Source: Paucibacter sp963740455 (lineage in GTDB: Bacteria > Pseudomonadota > Gammaproteobacteria > Burkholderiales > Burkholderiaceae_C). From it: a stretch of 64,000 bases of DNA. The notes beneath the pieces were generated by a model. That model did not search any database, was not told the DNA's origin, and saw nothing but the letters and a program-made list of their open reading frames with translations. The position numbers and the translations under genes were made by a program. Each line of letters starts with the position of its first letter. Positions within the stretch are counted from its first letter, which is position 1. The DNA is taken from positions 1-64,000 of the forward strand of contig CAVUEF010000004.1 of NCBI GenBank assembly GCA_963740455.1, written 5' to 3'. Below, one piece after another: positions 46,287 through 54,061 of the stretch.

Positions 46287-46718
46287 CTAAATCAGAGTCA
46301 GTGCGGACTTTCCGTCAGTGACGACCTCTGTTGCCAACTTCTGATCCATGGTGGCTAGTTTCCCTGTGTTCGCTCTTGCTAGCGCGAGCAGGTAGCTGTC
46401 AGTGACCCGACTGTGGCTCGACAAGAGATTCGGATCGACCAAGGGGCTCTCGACGAGGCTGATGCTGTCAGGCCAAAAAGCGTGTCCGGGCAGACCACGT
46501 ATGGCGGCCAAGGCCGCTACGACCATGCTTGGAGGGCCTGGTGAGTTTGGGTACTTCGGGTGACCGACGATCCGTAGCAGACCATTCTCAGTGATGGGGC
46601 AGGTGGCAAATGCCTTGTGTCCGACGCGGCCGAACCACTCATGGACTTGATCATGCTGAACATGCGCTGGGTCGATGAGCGCGATGAGCACGTTCACGTC
46701 CAGAAGGTGGCGGCTCAC
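46287..46718 (-). CDS. vapC: VapC-family PIN-domain toxin
   Basis: This 143-residue PIN ribonuclease has Asp in LLDVNVLIALID (residue 7), Glu in CPITENGLLRI (about 44), and Asp residues in VTDSYLLALAR (about 107) and KLATMDQKLA. The GTG start at 46718 overlaps the antitoxin stop (GTGA), giving tight coupling. The family cleaves specific RNAs to halt translation. It is flanked by IS110 remnants, which suggests arrival or maintenance with mobile DNA. Confidence 0.87.
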   Translation of the reverse strand: MSRHLLDVNVLIALIDPAHVQHDQVHEWFGRVGHKAFATCPITENGLLRIVGHPKYPNSPGPPSMVVAALAAIRGLPGHAFWPDSISLVESPLVDPNLLSSHSRVTDSYLLALARANTGKLATMDQKLATEVVTDGKSALTLI

Positions 46719-46948
46719 GGCCACTCGTCGCGCAGTTGGTTCACAAGTTCGAGTGTTACCGGCACGGCCGCCTTGCGACTCGGCAGAAGCGGTATGCCAT
46801 TGCGTTCGGTCTTGGTGCTTCGTGTGCTCCGCGACAAACCTTGACGGGCAAGCGCAGAGACTACCTCGCCTAAGCTCCTGCGCTCTCGCTCCGCAAGGTG
46901 CTTGGCCGCCGCCAAGACATCGTCGTCAATGGCAAGTGTTGTCCTCAT
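46715..46948 (-). CDS. vapB: VapB-type ribbon-helix-helix antitoxin
   Basis: The protein has 77 residues. The N-terminal ribbon-helix-helix (MRTTLAIDDDVLAAAKHLAE, RRSLGEVVSALARQG) would bind its own promoter. The C-terminal tail (PLLPSRKAAVPVTLELVNQL) would wrap the toxin. The start ATG at 46948 has GAGG upstream. It is the first gene of the pair; autoregulation by the complex is typical. Confidence 0.85.
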   Translation of the reverse strand: MRTTLAIDDDVLAAAKHLAERERRSLGEVVSALARQGLSRSTRSTKTERNGIPLLPSRKAAVPVTLELVNQLRDEWP

Positions 46949-47171
46949 TTCATCGCCTCGGTCGCAGAAAGTGATGCTTGACATCATACATCACACATCG
47001 ACTCAAGCCGGGGTCAGTATGGCGGTGGCTGCTCGAGACGCTGCTCTTCTGATGCAGAGGTGAAGGGCGAGGAATGAGCGCAGCGAATGACGAGTCCAGC
47101 CGCGAAGCGGCGACCTCGCCCGACGGGTTGGACGAAGCCGCTACGCGGCGCAATTCCGATGCCCCGTCCCA

Positions 47172-47384
47172 GCGGGCGCCAAGTCCGTGGTCAACACCGC
47201 GCACACGCGCAGCGATCCCATCTCGCGCTGGGTGCTGGCGCTCAAGGAGCGATCCGGTTGGCAGAAGGCGGTGGTGGCACTGGCCAACAAGAATGCCCGC
47301 ATCTTGTGGGCAGTGATGACGCGCGGCGAACGCTTCGATCCGCATCACCTCAGCGTCAAGCCCGGCAGCGCTGGACCGACTTGA
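47172..47384 (+). pseudogene. IS110-family transposase fragment (C-terminal part)
   Basis: About 70 codons match the end of an IS110/IS1111 transposase (VVNTAHTRSDPISRWVLAL, VVALANKNARILWAVM). The open frame stops at 47384. The region upstream (46990-47171) shows no gene; GCCGC/GCGGC inverted repeats are present. Confidence 0.8.
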
Positions 47385-47427
47385 CGATCCGTTCTTCCTT
47401 GCACGACGACACGCAGAAGATGCACTG

Positions 47428-47693
47428 ACAGGTCAGACCGGCAGCGGGCAAGCTCGACTAACCCCTGGCGGCCGAAGCCGCAAGGCCCAAGGTCCACGCG
47501 ATAGGAATGGAGCCCCGCTGAGCGGTTCGTATCTGGGTCCGCATGCGCAAACATGCATGCAACAAGGCCGTCTGTAGAGTGGCAGTCTGTTCTCTGTTCA
47601 GCGCTTCAAATCGTCGGCGCGCGATTCACTCAAAAACCTGTCTTGATGGGGAATTCAATGCGACGGTGTTGACGCGGTGGGAAGTCCCTGTAG
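47428..47693 (+). repeat. Right-end/RNA-region remnant of IS110-type element, copy B
   Basis: It contains ACAGGTCAGACCGGCAGC (47428-47445), GAGCGGTTCGTATCTGGG (47520-47537) and GGGAAGTCCCTGTAG (47679-47693), matching copy A in order. A GCGGC/GCCGC hairpin lies near 47468-47482, like the apical stem in the intact element's RNA. Together with copy A it forms imperfect direct repeats around vapBC. Confidence 0.6.
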
Positions 47694-47738
47694 GGGCCTC
47701 GCTTGAGAAATGCGATGCCGTGACGAGATGCGAGTACT

Positions 47739-47942
47739 TCACTCGGCTGGAAAATTGACATTCGCATAGTTCATGGCTCTACGCACTGCGTCTTCCCTTG
47801 TGTTGTCGATCTCCGGGCAGAGATGAACGTGCTCCTTTCGTCCGTCGAGCAGGGAGCCAGCGACAACCACGTGGCCCTGAAAAAGCTCATCGCTCCGCGC
47901 TTGCGCGCTGCATTCAATGTCACCGACCTTGTACTTCGTCAT
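47739..47942 (-). CDS. Small hypothetical protein
   Basis: The protein has 67 residues: MTKYKVGDIECSAQARSDEL at the start, acidic C-terminus with DAVRRAMNYANVNFP. The start ATG at 47942 has a strong GAGGAG site. No signal peptide or membrane span is seen. I do not recognise the family. It follows the SHOCT-domain gene on the same strand (58-bp gap), so it may be co-transcribed. Confidence 0.6.
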   Translation of the reverse strand: MTKYKVGDIECSAQARSDELFQGHVVVAGSLLDGRKEHVHLCPEIDNTREDAVRRAMNYANVNFPAE

Positions 47943-48000
47943 CTGTTGCTCCTCGCCCGACGCCATTCACAGGCGTCGATGGTTTGTCGATCGGCGAAGC

Positions 48001-48789
48001 TTACTTGAGATTGTTGGCTGGTTTGGCCAACCAGTCGAGAAGAGCGTGGACGATGTCAATGTCTTCCAGATACGGGACGAAGCGCAGGGCGTCGCGGGGA
48101 ATCAAAGCCCCGAAGAGGCCCCTGGTCTCGGAAAGCACGACCTCCGAGGTATCTGTCTTCTTGCTTACCCCATTAAGTGCGTGCCACTCAGACCCCAGCC
48201 CAAACGTGCCGCTGGCCTTTGCTACCTTCAGGCGAACAGACGACGTTGGCGTTCTGACCGTTCCATCCTTGCGGAGCACGACAGTTTCGCCATTGCCGAT
48301 GAACGGCTTGTAGAGCGCAAGTTCTCCATTGACCGAGAGCTTTCTGACGAGATTGGTAAGTCGATGTGTAAACGTCGCTTGGCGAAGTAGCGCGCAAAGA
48401 CGTCCAATGGAATCATGACGCTTGCGGCCGAAGATCAAACGATCTTCAGAAATGCTGGCGGAGGCGCCGGACAGGAAGGTCACTGAAACACTCGACCTGT
48501 TTTCGGATGGGACGAAGTTGAGGGAACGGTAGAACTGGCCGCCTTTTACGCTGACCACCTCTGAGATTGGGTAGTTGTCAGCTTTGTAGCCAATGCCTCG
48601 CTCATACAGGCGTAGATCTTCGAATTCGGCGAGTAGCTTTCCAATGTCGCGTGGCTTCTGGTCGGGACAAGTGTTCGCGCCTTCGTGATCGCCGTCAGAG
48701 ATTTCGGCAAAGAGTTCGCGGTACTCAGAGATGGAAATCTCGCCGGCGGCGAGTCTCGCTTTGAGGATAGTGGTTGGCGTGTCAGTCAT
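48001..48789 (-). CDS. Protein with N-terminal SHOCT-like motif and unknown C-terminal domain
   Basis: The protein has 262 residues. Residues 6-30 (TILKARLAAGEISISEYREL) fit the SHOCT helix pair, normally a C-terminal oligomerisation motif; here it leads the protein. The remainder is a mixed alpha/beta region with no family I know (ISEVVSVKGGQFYRSLNF, SVSVTFLSGASASISEDRLI). It lacks a signal peptide and spans, so is probably cytoplasmic. Its base composition looks less GC-rich than the flanking DegQ gene, in keeping with an accessory segment. Confidence 0.6.
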   Translation of the reverse strand: MTDTPTTILKARLAAGEISISEYRELFAEISDGDHEGANTCPDQKPRDIGKLLAEFEDLRLYERGIGYKADNYPISEVVSVKGGQFYRSLNFVPSENRSSVSVTFLSGASASISEDRLIFGRKRHDSIGRLCALLRQATFTHRLTNLVRKLSVNGELALYKPFIGNGETVVLRKDGTVRTPTSSVRLKVAKASGTFGLGSEWHALNGVSKKTDTSEVVLSETRGLFGALIPRDALRFVPYLEDIDIVHALLDWLAKPANNLK

Positions 48790-49119
48790 TCTGCGAGGCC
48801 TAACGTAATGCAGTCGATCCGACCCTTGGTTCGGGTTCGTGGATCAGTACCATAGCGCGCTGTGCGATCAATTGGGAGATGGTTTACCAGCACTGCGGCC
48901 GGGATCTTTCCTTGGTGGCTACGCTACCAGCGGTCAGTGGCAGTTGACCGCTGAGGCCGTCACTCCAACCACGCGCCCGTCCGCTCCATGGCTGGCTGGT
49001 TTCTGTGTCGATCCGCCATCGCTCCCGCATTGATGCGAGCTTCGCGCTTTAAGCGCCGCCTAAGTCTTCGGCCCGATAGTTCTTCCATGAGATCACTCAA
49101 CTCCTGGAAAGGACTTCAC
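48790..49119. other. Intergenic region upstream of the DegQ-like gene
   Basis: No gene is seen here. A perfect inverted repeat AGCGGTCA/TGACCGCT lies at 48929-48952 with an 8-base loop and no U tract; it could be an operator or a structured leader. The end provides GGAAAGGA before the ATG at 49120. Confidence 0.45.
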
Positions 49120-50622
49120 ATGAACACGCTTCTCTTCACCCCCCGCCGCATCGTGATCGCGCTCGTGTCGGCCGGCGTTCTGGCTGCTGGCGGCGCGGTG
49201 GCGCTCACCAGCACCTACGTTCGGGCGGCCACGCCGGTGGCCACTCTGGCAGCGCCAGCGGCGCCCGCCGCAACCATGTCCTTGCCCGACTTTGCACAGA
49301 TCACTGCGCGCAATGGCGCGGCCGTCGTCAACATCAGCGTCAGCGGCATGACCAAGACATCGATGGACGACACCGACAGTGCCCCTACAGCACAGCGCCG
49401 CGGCTTGCCGCGCATCGATCCGAACGACCCGTTCTACGAATTCTTCAAGCATTTCCAGGGCCCCAACGGTGGCATGCCCGGCCAGGGCGAGATGCCCACG
49501 CACGGCCAGGGTTCGGGATTCATCGTCAGCCCGGACGGCATCATCCTCACCAACGCCCACGTCGTGCGCGACGCCAAGGAAGTGGTGGTCAAGCTGACCG
49601 ATCGCCGCGAGTTCCAGGCCAAGGTACTGGGCGCCGATCCGAAGACTGACGTGGCGGTGCTGAAGATCGATGCGACAAACCTGCCGACGGTGCAACTCGG
49701 CAGCGCGCGCGACCTCAGGGTCGGCGAGTGGGTGCTGGCCATCGGCTCGCCGTTCGGATTCGAGAACAGCGTGAGCGCCGGCGTCGTCAGCGCCAAGGGC
49801 CGCTCCTTGCCCGATGACAGCTTCGTGCCCTTCATCCAGACCGATGTCGCGGTGAACCCCGGCAACTCGGGCGGCCCGCTCTTCAACACGCGCGGCGAGG
49901 TGGTCGGCATCAACTCGCAGATCTACAGTCGCACCGGCGGCTATCAGGGCCTGTCGTTCGCGATTCCCATCGATGTGGCGACGCGCGTGCAAGCCCAGAT
50001 TGTTGCCACCGGCAAGGCCAGCCATGCGCGGCTTGGCGTGGTGATCCAGGACGTGAATCAGACCTTTGCGGATTCATTCAAGCTCGACAAACCCGAAGGC
50101 GCGCTGGTCGCCAGCGTGGTGGGCGGCGGCCCCGCCGATCAGGCCGGTCTGAAGCCGGGTGACGTGGTGCGCAAATTCAACGGTCAGACCATTGTTTCGT
50201 CCGGCGAATTGTCGGCGCTGATCGGCCAGCAGACGCCGGGCCAGAAAATCACGCTCGACATCTGGCGCCAGGGCCGCGGCGAGACGATCACCGCCAAGCT
50301 TGGCGATGCGAGCGAACCCAACGCCAAGTTTGCCAAGGCAGACGAGGCCGTCGGCAAAGGTCGGCTCGGACTCGCGCTGCGACCGCTGCAGCCGCAGGAA
50401 CAGCACGATGCCGGCGTCAAGAGCGGCCTGTTGATCGAGGATGTCCAAGGCCCGGCAGCGCTGGCCGGCGTCCAGCCAGGCGACCTGCTGGTGGCCATCA
50501 ACGGCACCCCGGTAACGAGCGTGGCCCAGGTGCGCGAGGTCGTCGCCAGGTCGGCCAAGTCGGTGGCGCTGCTGATCCAGCGCGATGGCAGCACCATCTT
50601 CATACCAGTGCGCGTGGGCTGA
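49120..50622 (+). CDS. DegP/DegQ (MucD)-family periplasmic serine protease
   Basis: This is a 500-residue HtrA protein. A signal-anchor or signal peptide is at residues 1-36. The trypsin-like domain has the triad His147 (TNAHVV), Asp177 (KTDVAVLKI) and Ser250 (NPGNSGGPL). Two PDZ domains follow (about 300-390 and 405-495). It degrades or refolds damaged envelope proteins. The start ATG at 49120 has GGAAAGGA; longer in-frame starts lack a ribosome site and signal. The acidic/Gly-rich loop before the protease core (FFKHFQGPNGG) is the LA-loop region. Confidence 0.92.
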   Translation: MNTLLFTPRRIVIALVSAGVLAAGGAVALTSTYVRAATPVATLAAPAAPAATMSLPDFAQITARNGAAVVNISVSGMTKTSMDDTDSAPTAQRRGLPRIDPNDPFYEFFKHFQGPNGGMPGQGEMPTHGQGSGFIVSPDGIILTNAHVVRDAKEVVVKLTDRREFQAKVLGADPKTDVAVLKIDATNLPTVQLGSARDLRVGEWVLAIGSPFGFENSVSAGVVSAKGRSLPDDSFVPFIQTDVAVNPGNSGGPLFNTRGEVVGINSQIYSRTGGYQGLSFAIPIDVATRVQAQIVATGKASHARLGVVIQDVNQTFADSFKLDKPEGALVASVVGGGPADQAGLKPGDVVRKFNGQTIVSSGELSALIGQQTPGQKITLDIWRQGRGETITAKLGDASEPNAKFAKADEAVGKGRLGLALRPLQPQEQHDAGVKSGLLIEDVQGPAALAGVQPGDLLVAINGTPVTSVAQVREVVARSAKSVALLIQRDGSTIFIPVRVG

Positions 50623-50647
50623 GCGAGCTCCCGCGCAGCAGTGCTCC

Positions 50648-50678
50648 GGGGCGGCGCACTGCAATCAACTGCCGCCCC
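50648..50678 (+). terminator. GC-rich hairpin after the DegQ-like gene
   Basis: A perfect 8-bp stem GGGGCGGC/GCCGCCCC with a 15-base loop lies 26 bp past the stop. There is no U run, so it may only attenuate read-through into the next gene, or act as a processing barrier. Confidence 0.35.
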
Positions 50679-50699
50679 GCCATCTTCAAGGAGATACAC

Positions 50700-51149
50700 A
50701 TGAAGTCGCTATCGCAACGCACTGTGCTGGCAGGCGCAGCCGCAACGTTTCTGTTGATGGGATCGCTGGCGCAAGCCGCCAGCCTGCCGCCCGTACATCA
50801 CAGCGGCACGGTCGAGTACCTGAGCGGCGGCATCGGCCAGGACGAATCCAGTGCCATCGAGCACGCCAGCAAGAAGTGGCCGTTGACGCTCGAGTTCGCC
50901 GTGAAGGACAAGCAGCACGCCGAGTTCACCGCCAACGTCAAGGTGGTGGTGCACGACGCCAAACAGCATGAGGCGTTGCAGGCCCAGGCTGACGGGCCCT
51001 TCCTGCTGGCCAAGCTCAAGCCCGGCAAGTACGAGGTCGACGCCACGCTGGACGGCAAGACCCTGCACGAGAAAGTCGACGTCAAGCATGGCCATCCGGC
51101 CAAGCTGGTGTTCGTCTGGCCATCCGGCACGGCAGCCAAGTCCTCGTGA
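50700..51149 (+). CDS. Periplasmic carboxypeptidase-regulatory-like (Ig-fold) protein
   Basis: The protein has 149 residues. The signal peptide ends near AQA (residue 26). The mature part resembles a single beta-sandwich (FLLAKLKPGKYEVDATLDGK is the typical CarboxypepD_reg/SdrD-like turn). The start has an ideal AAGGAG. It lies 77 bp after the DegQ gene, so it may share its transcript. Its function is unknown; a stress or adhesion role is only a guess. Confidence 0.65.
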   Translation: MKSLSQRTVLAGAAATFLLMGSLAQAASLPPVHHSGTVEYLSGGIGQDESSAIEHASKKWPLTLEFAVKDKQHAEFTANVKVVVHDAKQHEALQAQADGPFLLAKLKPGKYEVDATLDGKTLHEKVDVKHGHPAKLVFVWPSGTAAKSS

Positions 51150-51171
51150 TCGTCGATGACACCTCGACCTG

Positions 51172-51495
51172 ATGCACGAAGTGAAACCTGGCGCACGCGA
51201 GGTGGAGAAGGGCTTGTCCACCCACATTCTGCCGACCTCGGCGACGATGGTCGGCGTGTGCATGACCGTCCTGTCGATCGGCCATCTCGGCCCCGGCGGC
51301 GAGGCACGGCTCGTGATCGACAAGATGCTGGCGGTGGATGCGCTGGTGTTCCTGAGCAGCGCCTTGTTGTCGTTCATTTCGATGCGATCAGGCGACGCTC
51401 AATCACGTTACGAGGCGCATGCCGAGCTCGTGTTCATCACCGGGCTGGGCCTGCTGGCCATCGGCGCGGTGGTGCTGGCATTTGCCATCACCTGA
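51172..51495 (+). CDS. Small integral membrane protein, unknown
   Basis: The protein has 107 residues with about three hydrophobic segments (TSATMVGVCMTVLSIGHL, MLAVDALVFLSSALLSFI, ELVFITGLGLLAIGAVVLAF). The ATG at 51172 is 22 bp after the preceding stop, with no strong ribosome site. I do not recognise the family. Confidence 0.6.
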   Translation: MHEVKPGAREVEKGLSTHILPTSATMVGVCMTVLSIGHLGPGGEARLVIDKMLAVDALVFLSSALLSFISMRSGDAQSRYEAHAELVFITGLGLLAIGAVVLAFAIT

Positions 51496-51597
51496 GCGGC
51501 CGCGCCGGGTGGCCAGACACGAAGGCAGCCGCAGACATTGCGCGTCGGCGCAGTCGCATTTGACGCGCGTTCGAGACGAATCACTGGAGCACAAGCC

Positions 51598-52050
51598 ATG
51601 TCAGACGAGTTCGATGATGTGAACGAGGTCGATCTGCTTCGCCATGGCGCGCCGGCCGGGACTGGCGACAATCCACGCCCGGCCAGACTGGTCTCGCGCC
51701 TGTACGGCGCCGCCAGTTCACCGCTGCGCGCCAGCATGCTGGCGTGTCTGTTGCGGCCACTGGGCACGCTGGGCCTGGCGGCAGTTGCCTCCGGCGCGTT
51801 CGCCGGTCTCTTGCGCCGCGGCGCCGACCCGGGGGCTTTGGTCGGGATCGACGAAGCGAGCCGCTACTCGCAGGACCAGATCTTCGAGCTGGCCCGCTTC
51901 GTCGAGCAGGTCAGCCCGGACGCTTTGCAGCAACTCGCCAATCTGATCGCCGACAACCCCATGGGCATGGCCGCGTTCAGCGCCGCTGCAGCCCTATTGC
52001 TGTTGCGCATTTTGCGCACCCGAATGTCCGGGCCAGCTGACGCACATTAA
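51598..52050 (+). CDS. Hypothetical protein with hydrophobic segments
   Basis: The protein has 150 residues: an acidic N-terminus (MSDEFDDVNEVDLL), a mildly hydrophobic middle (LGTLGLAAVASGAFAGLL) and a C-terminal hydrophobic helix (GMAAFSAAAALLLLRIL). The start ATG has GGAG. The stop overlaps, tail to tail, the stop of the purine permease gene on the other strand. No family is recognised. Confidence 0.6.
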   Translation: MSDEFDDVNEVDLLRHGAPAGTGDNPRPARLVSRLYGAASSPLRASMLACLLRPLGTLGLAAVASGAFAGLLRRGADPGALVGIDEASRYSQDQIFELARFVEQVSPDALQQLANLIADNPMGMAAFSAAAALLLLRILRTRMSGPADAH

Positions 52051-52964
52051 TCCGGGAAAAACGGCTTGCCCAGCGAGGCCGGCATGTTGGCGCGGATGAA
52101 ATTGGCGTTGCTTGAGATCAGCACCAGCACGACGATGGTCGACAGATAGGGCAGCATGCTCAAGAGCTGGCTGGCGACTTCGACACCCTGCCCCTGCAGA
52201 TGAAATTGCAGCATGGTGACAAAGCCGAACAGATAGGCGCCGAGCAACACGCGCGCGGGCCGCCAGGTGGCAAAGGTGGTGAGCGCCAGCGCAATCCAGC
52301 CCTTGCCGGCAATCATGCCCTCGACCCACAGCGAGGTGTAGATGACCGACACATAGGCCCCCGCGATACCGCACAGCGCGCCGCCCACCATCACGGCGGC
52401 CAGCCGGATGCGGCGCACCGGATAACCCAGCGCATGCGCCGATTCGGGCGACTCGCCGACCGCGCGTAGCACCAGGCCGGCGCGCGACCGATACAGAAAC
52501 CAGGCCAGCGCGCCCGCCAGAAAGACCGCGAAATACACCAGCGGATGCTGCTTGAACAAGGCCGGGCCGAACCAGGGAATATCGGACAGATAAGGGATCG
52601 CATAGCGGGCGCGCTCGGTGAGTTTTTCCTGCGCGTAGGCAATGCCCACGAAGGCCGAGAAGCCCGAGCCGAACAAGCTCAGCGCCAGGCCGGCCGCATA
52701 TTGGTTGGTGTTGAGCCAGATCACCAGCACGCCGAACACGGCCGCCATGGCCGCGCCGGCGCCGGCGCCTGCGGCAAAGGCCAGCCAGTCGTTGCCGGTG
52801 TGCACCGCGGTGGCAAAACCGGCGATCGCCGCCACCAGCATCATGCCCTCGGCGCCGAGGTTGACGATGCCGGCGCGCTCGTTGATCAGCAAGCCCAGCC
52901 CCGCAATGGCCAGCACCGTGCCCGCATTCAGCGTGGCCGCCAACAGCAATGCCATCGACTCCAT
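52047..52964 (-). CDS. BMP-type nucleoside ABC transporter permease (second)
   Basis: The protein has 305 residues and about 9 spans of the BPD_transp_2 family (NERAGIVNLGAEGMMLVAAI is the signature). The start ATG at 52964 has AGGAG and overlaps the upstream permease stop by one base. The gene order ATPase-permease-permease is that of NupO-NupP-NupQ nucleoside importers. The partner binding protein is probably the gene at 42183. Confidence 0.9.
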   Translation of the reverse strand: MESMALLLAATLNAGTVLAIAGLGLLINERAGIVNLGAEGMMLVAAIAGFATAVHTGNDWLAFAAGAGAGAAMAAVFGVLVIWLNTNQYAAGLALSLFGSGFSAFVGIAYAQEKLTERARYAIPYLSDIPWFGPALFKQHPLVYFAVFLAGALAWFLYRSRAGLVLRAVGESPESAHALGYPVRRIRLAAVMVGGALCGIAGAYVSVIYTSLWVEGMIAGKGWIALALTTFATWRPARVLLGAYLFGFVTMLQFHLQGQGVEVASQLLSMLPYLSTIVVLVLISSNANFIRANMPASLGKPFFPD

Positions 52965-54061
52965 CACGCGTCTCCTGGCGCAGTGACGCCGGCTTGGGTT
53001 CGGATCGGCCGCACCCAGCGCAGCCGGTAGTTGATCAAGGTGTCGCAGGCCAGCAGCGTGAACAGCAGCAGCCCCTGAAACACGCCGGTCAGTGATTTGG
53101 GAAGACCCAGGCGCGACTGCGCCAGCTCGCCGCCGATATAGAACATGCTCATCAGCAGCGCCGAAAAGACAATGCCCACGGGATGGAGCCGCCCGACAAA
53201 GGCCACGATGATGGCGGCAAAGCCGTAGCCCACTGGCACATAGGGCGTGAGCTGACCCAAGGGACCGGCGGCCTCCAGTCCGCCCGCCAGCCCGGCCATG
53301 CCGCCCGACAGCAGTAGCGCCGTCCACAGCGCGCGTCGCGACGAGAAGCCCGCATAGCGCGCGGCCGCGGGCGCCAGGCCGCCCACCTGCAATTGAAATC
53401 CCGCGTAGGTGCGGAACAGCAGCACCCAGAACGCCAGCACCGCCGCCAAAGCGATGAACACGCCGATGTTGACGCGCCAGCCATCGAACAGACGCGGAAT
53501 CCTGGTGACCGCCAGGAAGCTGATGCTTTGCGGAAAGTTGTAGCCGTGCGGGTCTTTCCAGGGGCCGTAGACCAGATAGCCGAGCAGCATCTCGGCCACA
53601 TAGACCAGCATCAGGCTGACCAGGATTTCATTGGCGTTGAAGCGGTCGCGCAACAGCGCGGTGATGGCGGCCCAGGCCATGCCGCCGAGCACGCCGGCGC
53701 CCAGAATCCAGACCACAATGAGCCGACTCGATTGAGCATCGGCCTGCATCGCAACCCACCCTGCGCACAAGGCGCCGAGCACGAACTGGCCCTCAGCGCC
53801 GATGTTCCAGACGTTCGAGCGAAAGCACACCGCCAGACCGAGCGCGATCAGGACCAGCGGCGTGGCCTTCACGCCGAGCTCGCTCCAGGCATAGGCGGAC
53901 CGGACCGGCTCCCAGAAGAACATCTGCAGGCCGCGCAGCGGGTCCTTGCCGAGCAACACGAACAGCCCCACCCCCAGCAGCACGGTGAGCGCCAGCGCCA
54001 GCAGCGGCGAGGCCAGCGACATCAGCTTGGATGGCTGGGGGCGCGCTTCAAGCTTGAGCAT
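52964..54061 (-). CDS. BMP-type nucleoside ABC transporter permease (first)
   Basis: The protein has 365 residues and about 10 spans; BPD_transp_2 signature FRSNVWNIGAEGQFVLGAL near residue 80. It forms the channel with the second permease. The start overlaps the ATPase gene by 14 bp. Confidence 0.9.
   Translation of the reverse strand: MLKLEARPQPSKLMSLASPLLALALTVLLGVGLFVLLGKDPLRGLQMFFWEPVRSAYAWSELGVKATPLVLIALGLAVCFRSNVWNIGAEGQFVLGALCAGWVAMQADAQSSRLIVVWILGAGVLGGMAWAAITALLRDRFNANEILVSLMLVYVAEMLLGYLVYGPWKDPHGYNFPQSISFLAVTRIPRLFDGWRVNIGVFIALAAVLAFWVLLFRTYAGFQLQVGGLAPAAARYAGFSSRRALWTALLLSGGMAGLAGGLEAAGPLGQLTPYVPVGYGFAAIIVAFVGRLHPVGIVFSALLMSMFYIGGELAQSRLGLPKSLTGVFQGLLLFTLLACDTLINYRLRWVRPIRTQAGVTAPGDA

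Noticed and set aside
46269..47133. vapBC as an integron cassette between two GTTGGAC boxes
   Set aside because: No integrase, no matching RYYYAAC boxes at attC spacing, and the flanking repeats belong to IS110-type remnants.
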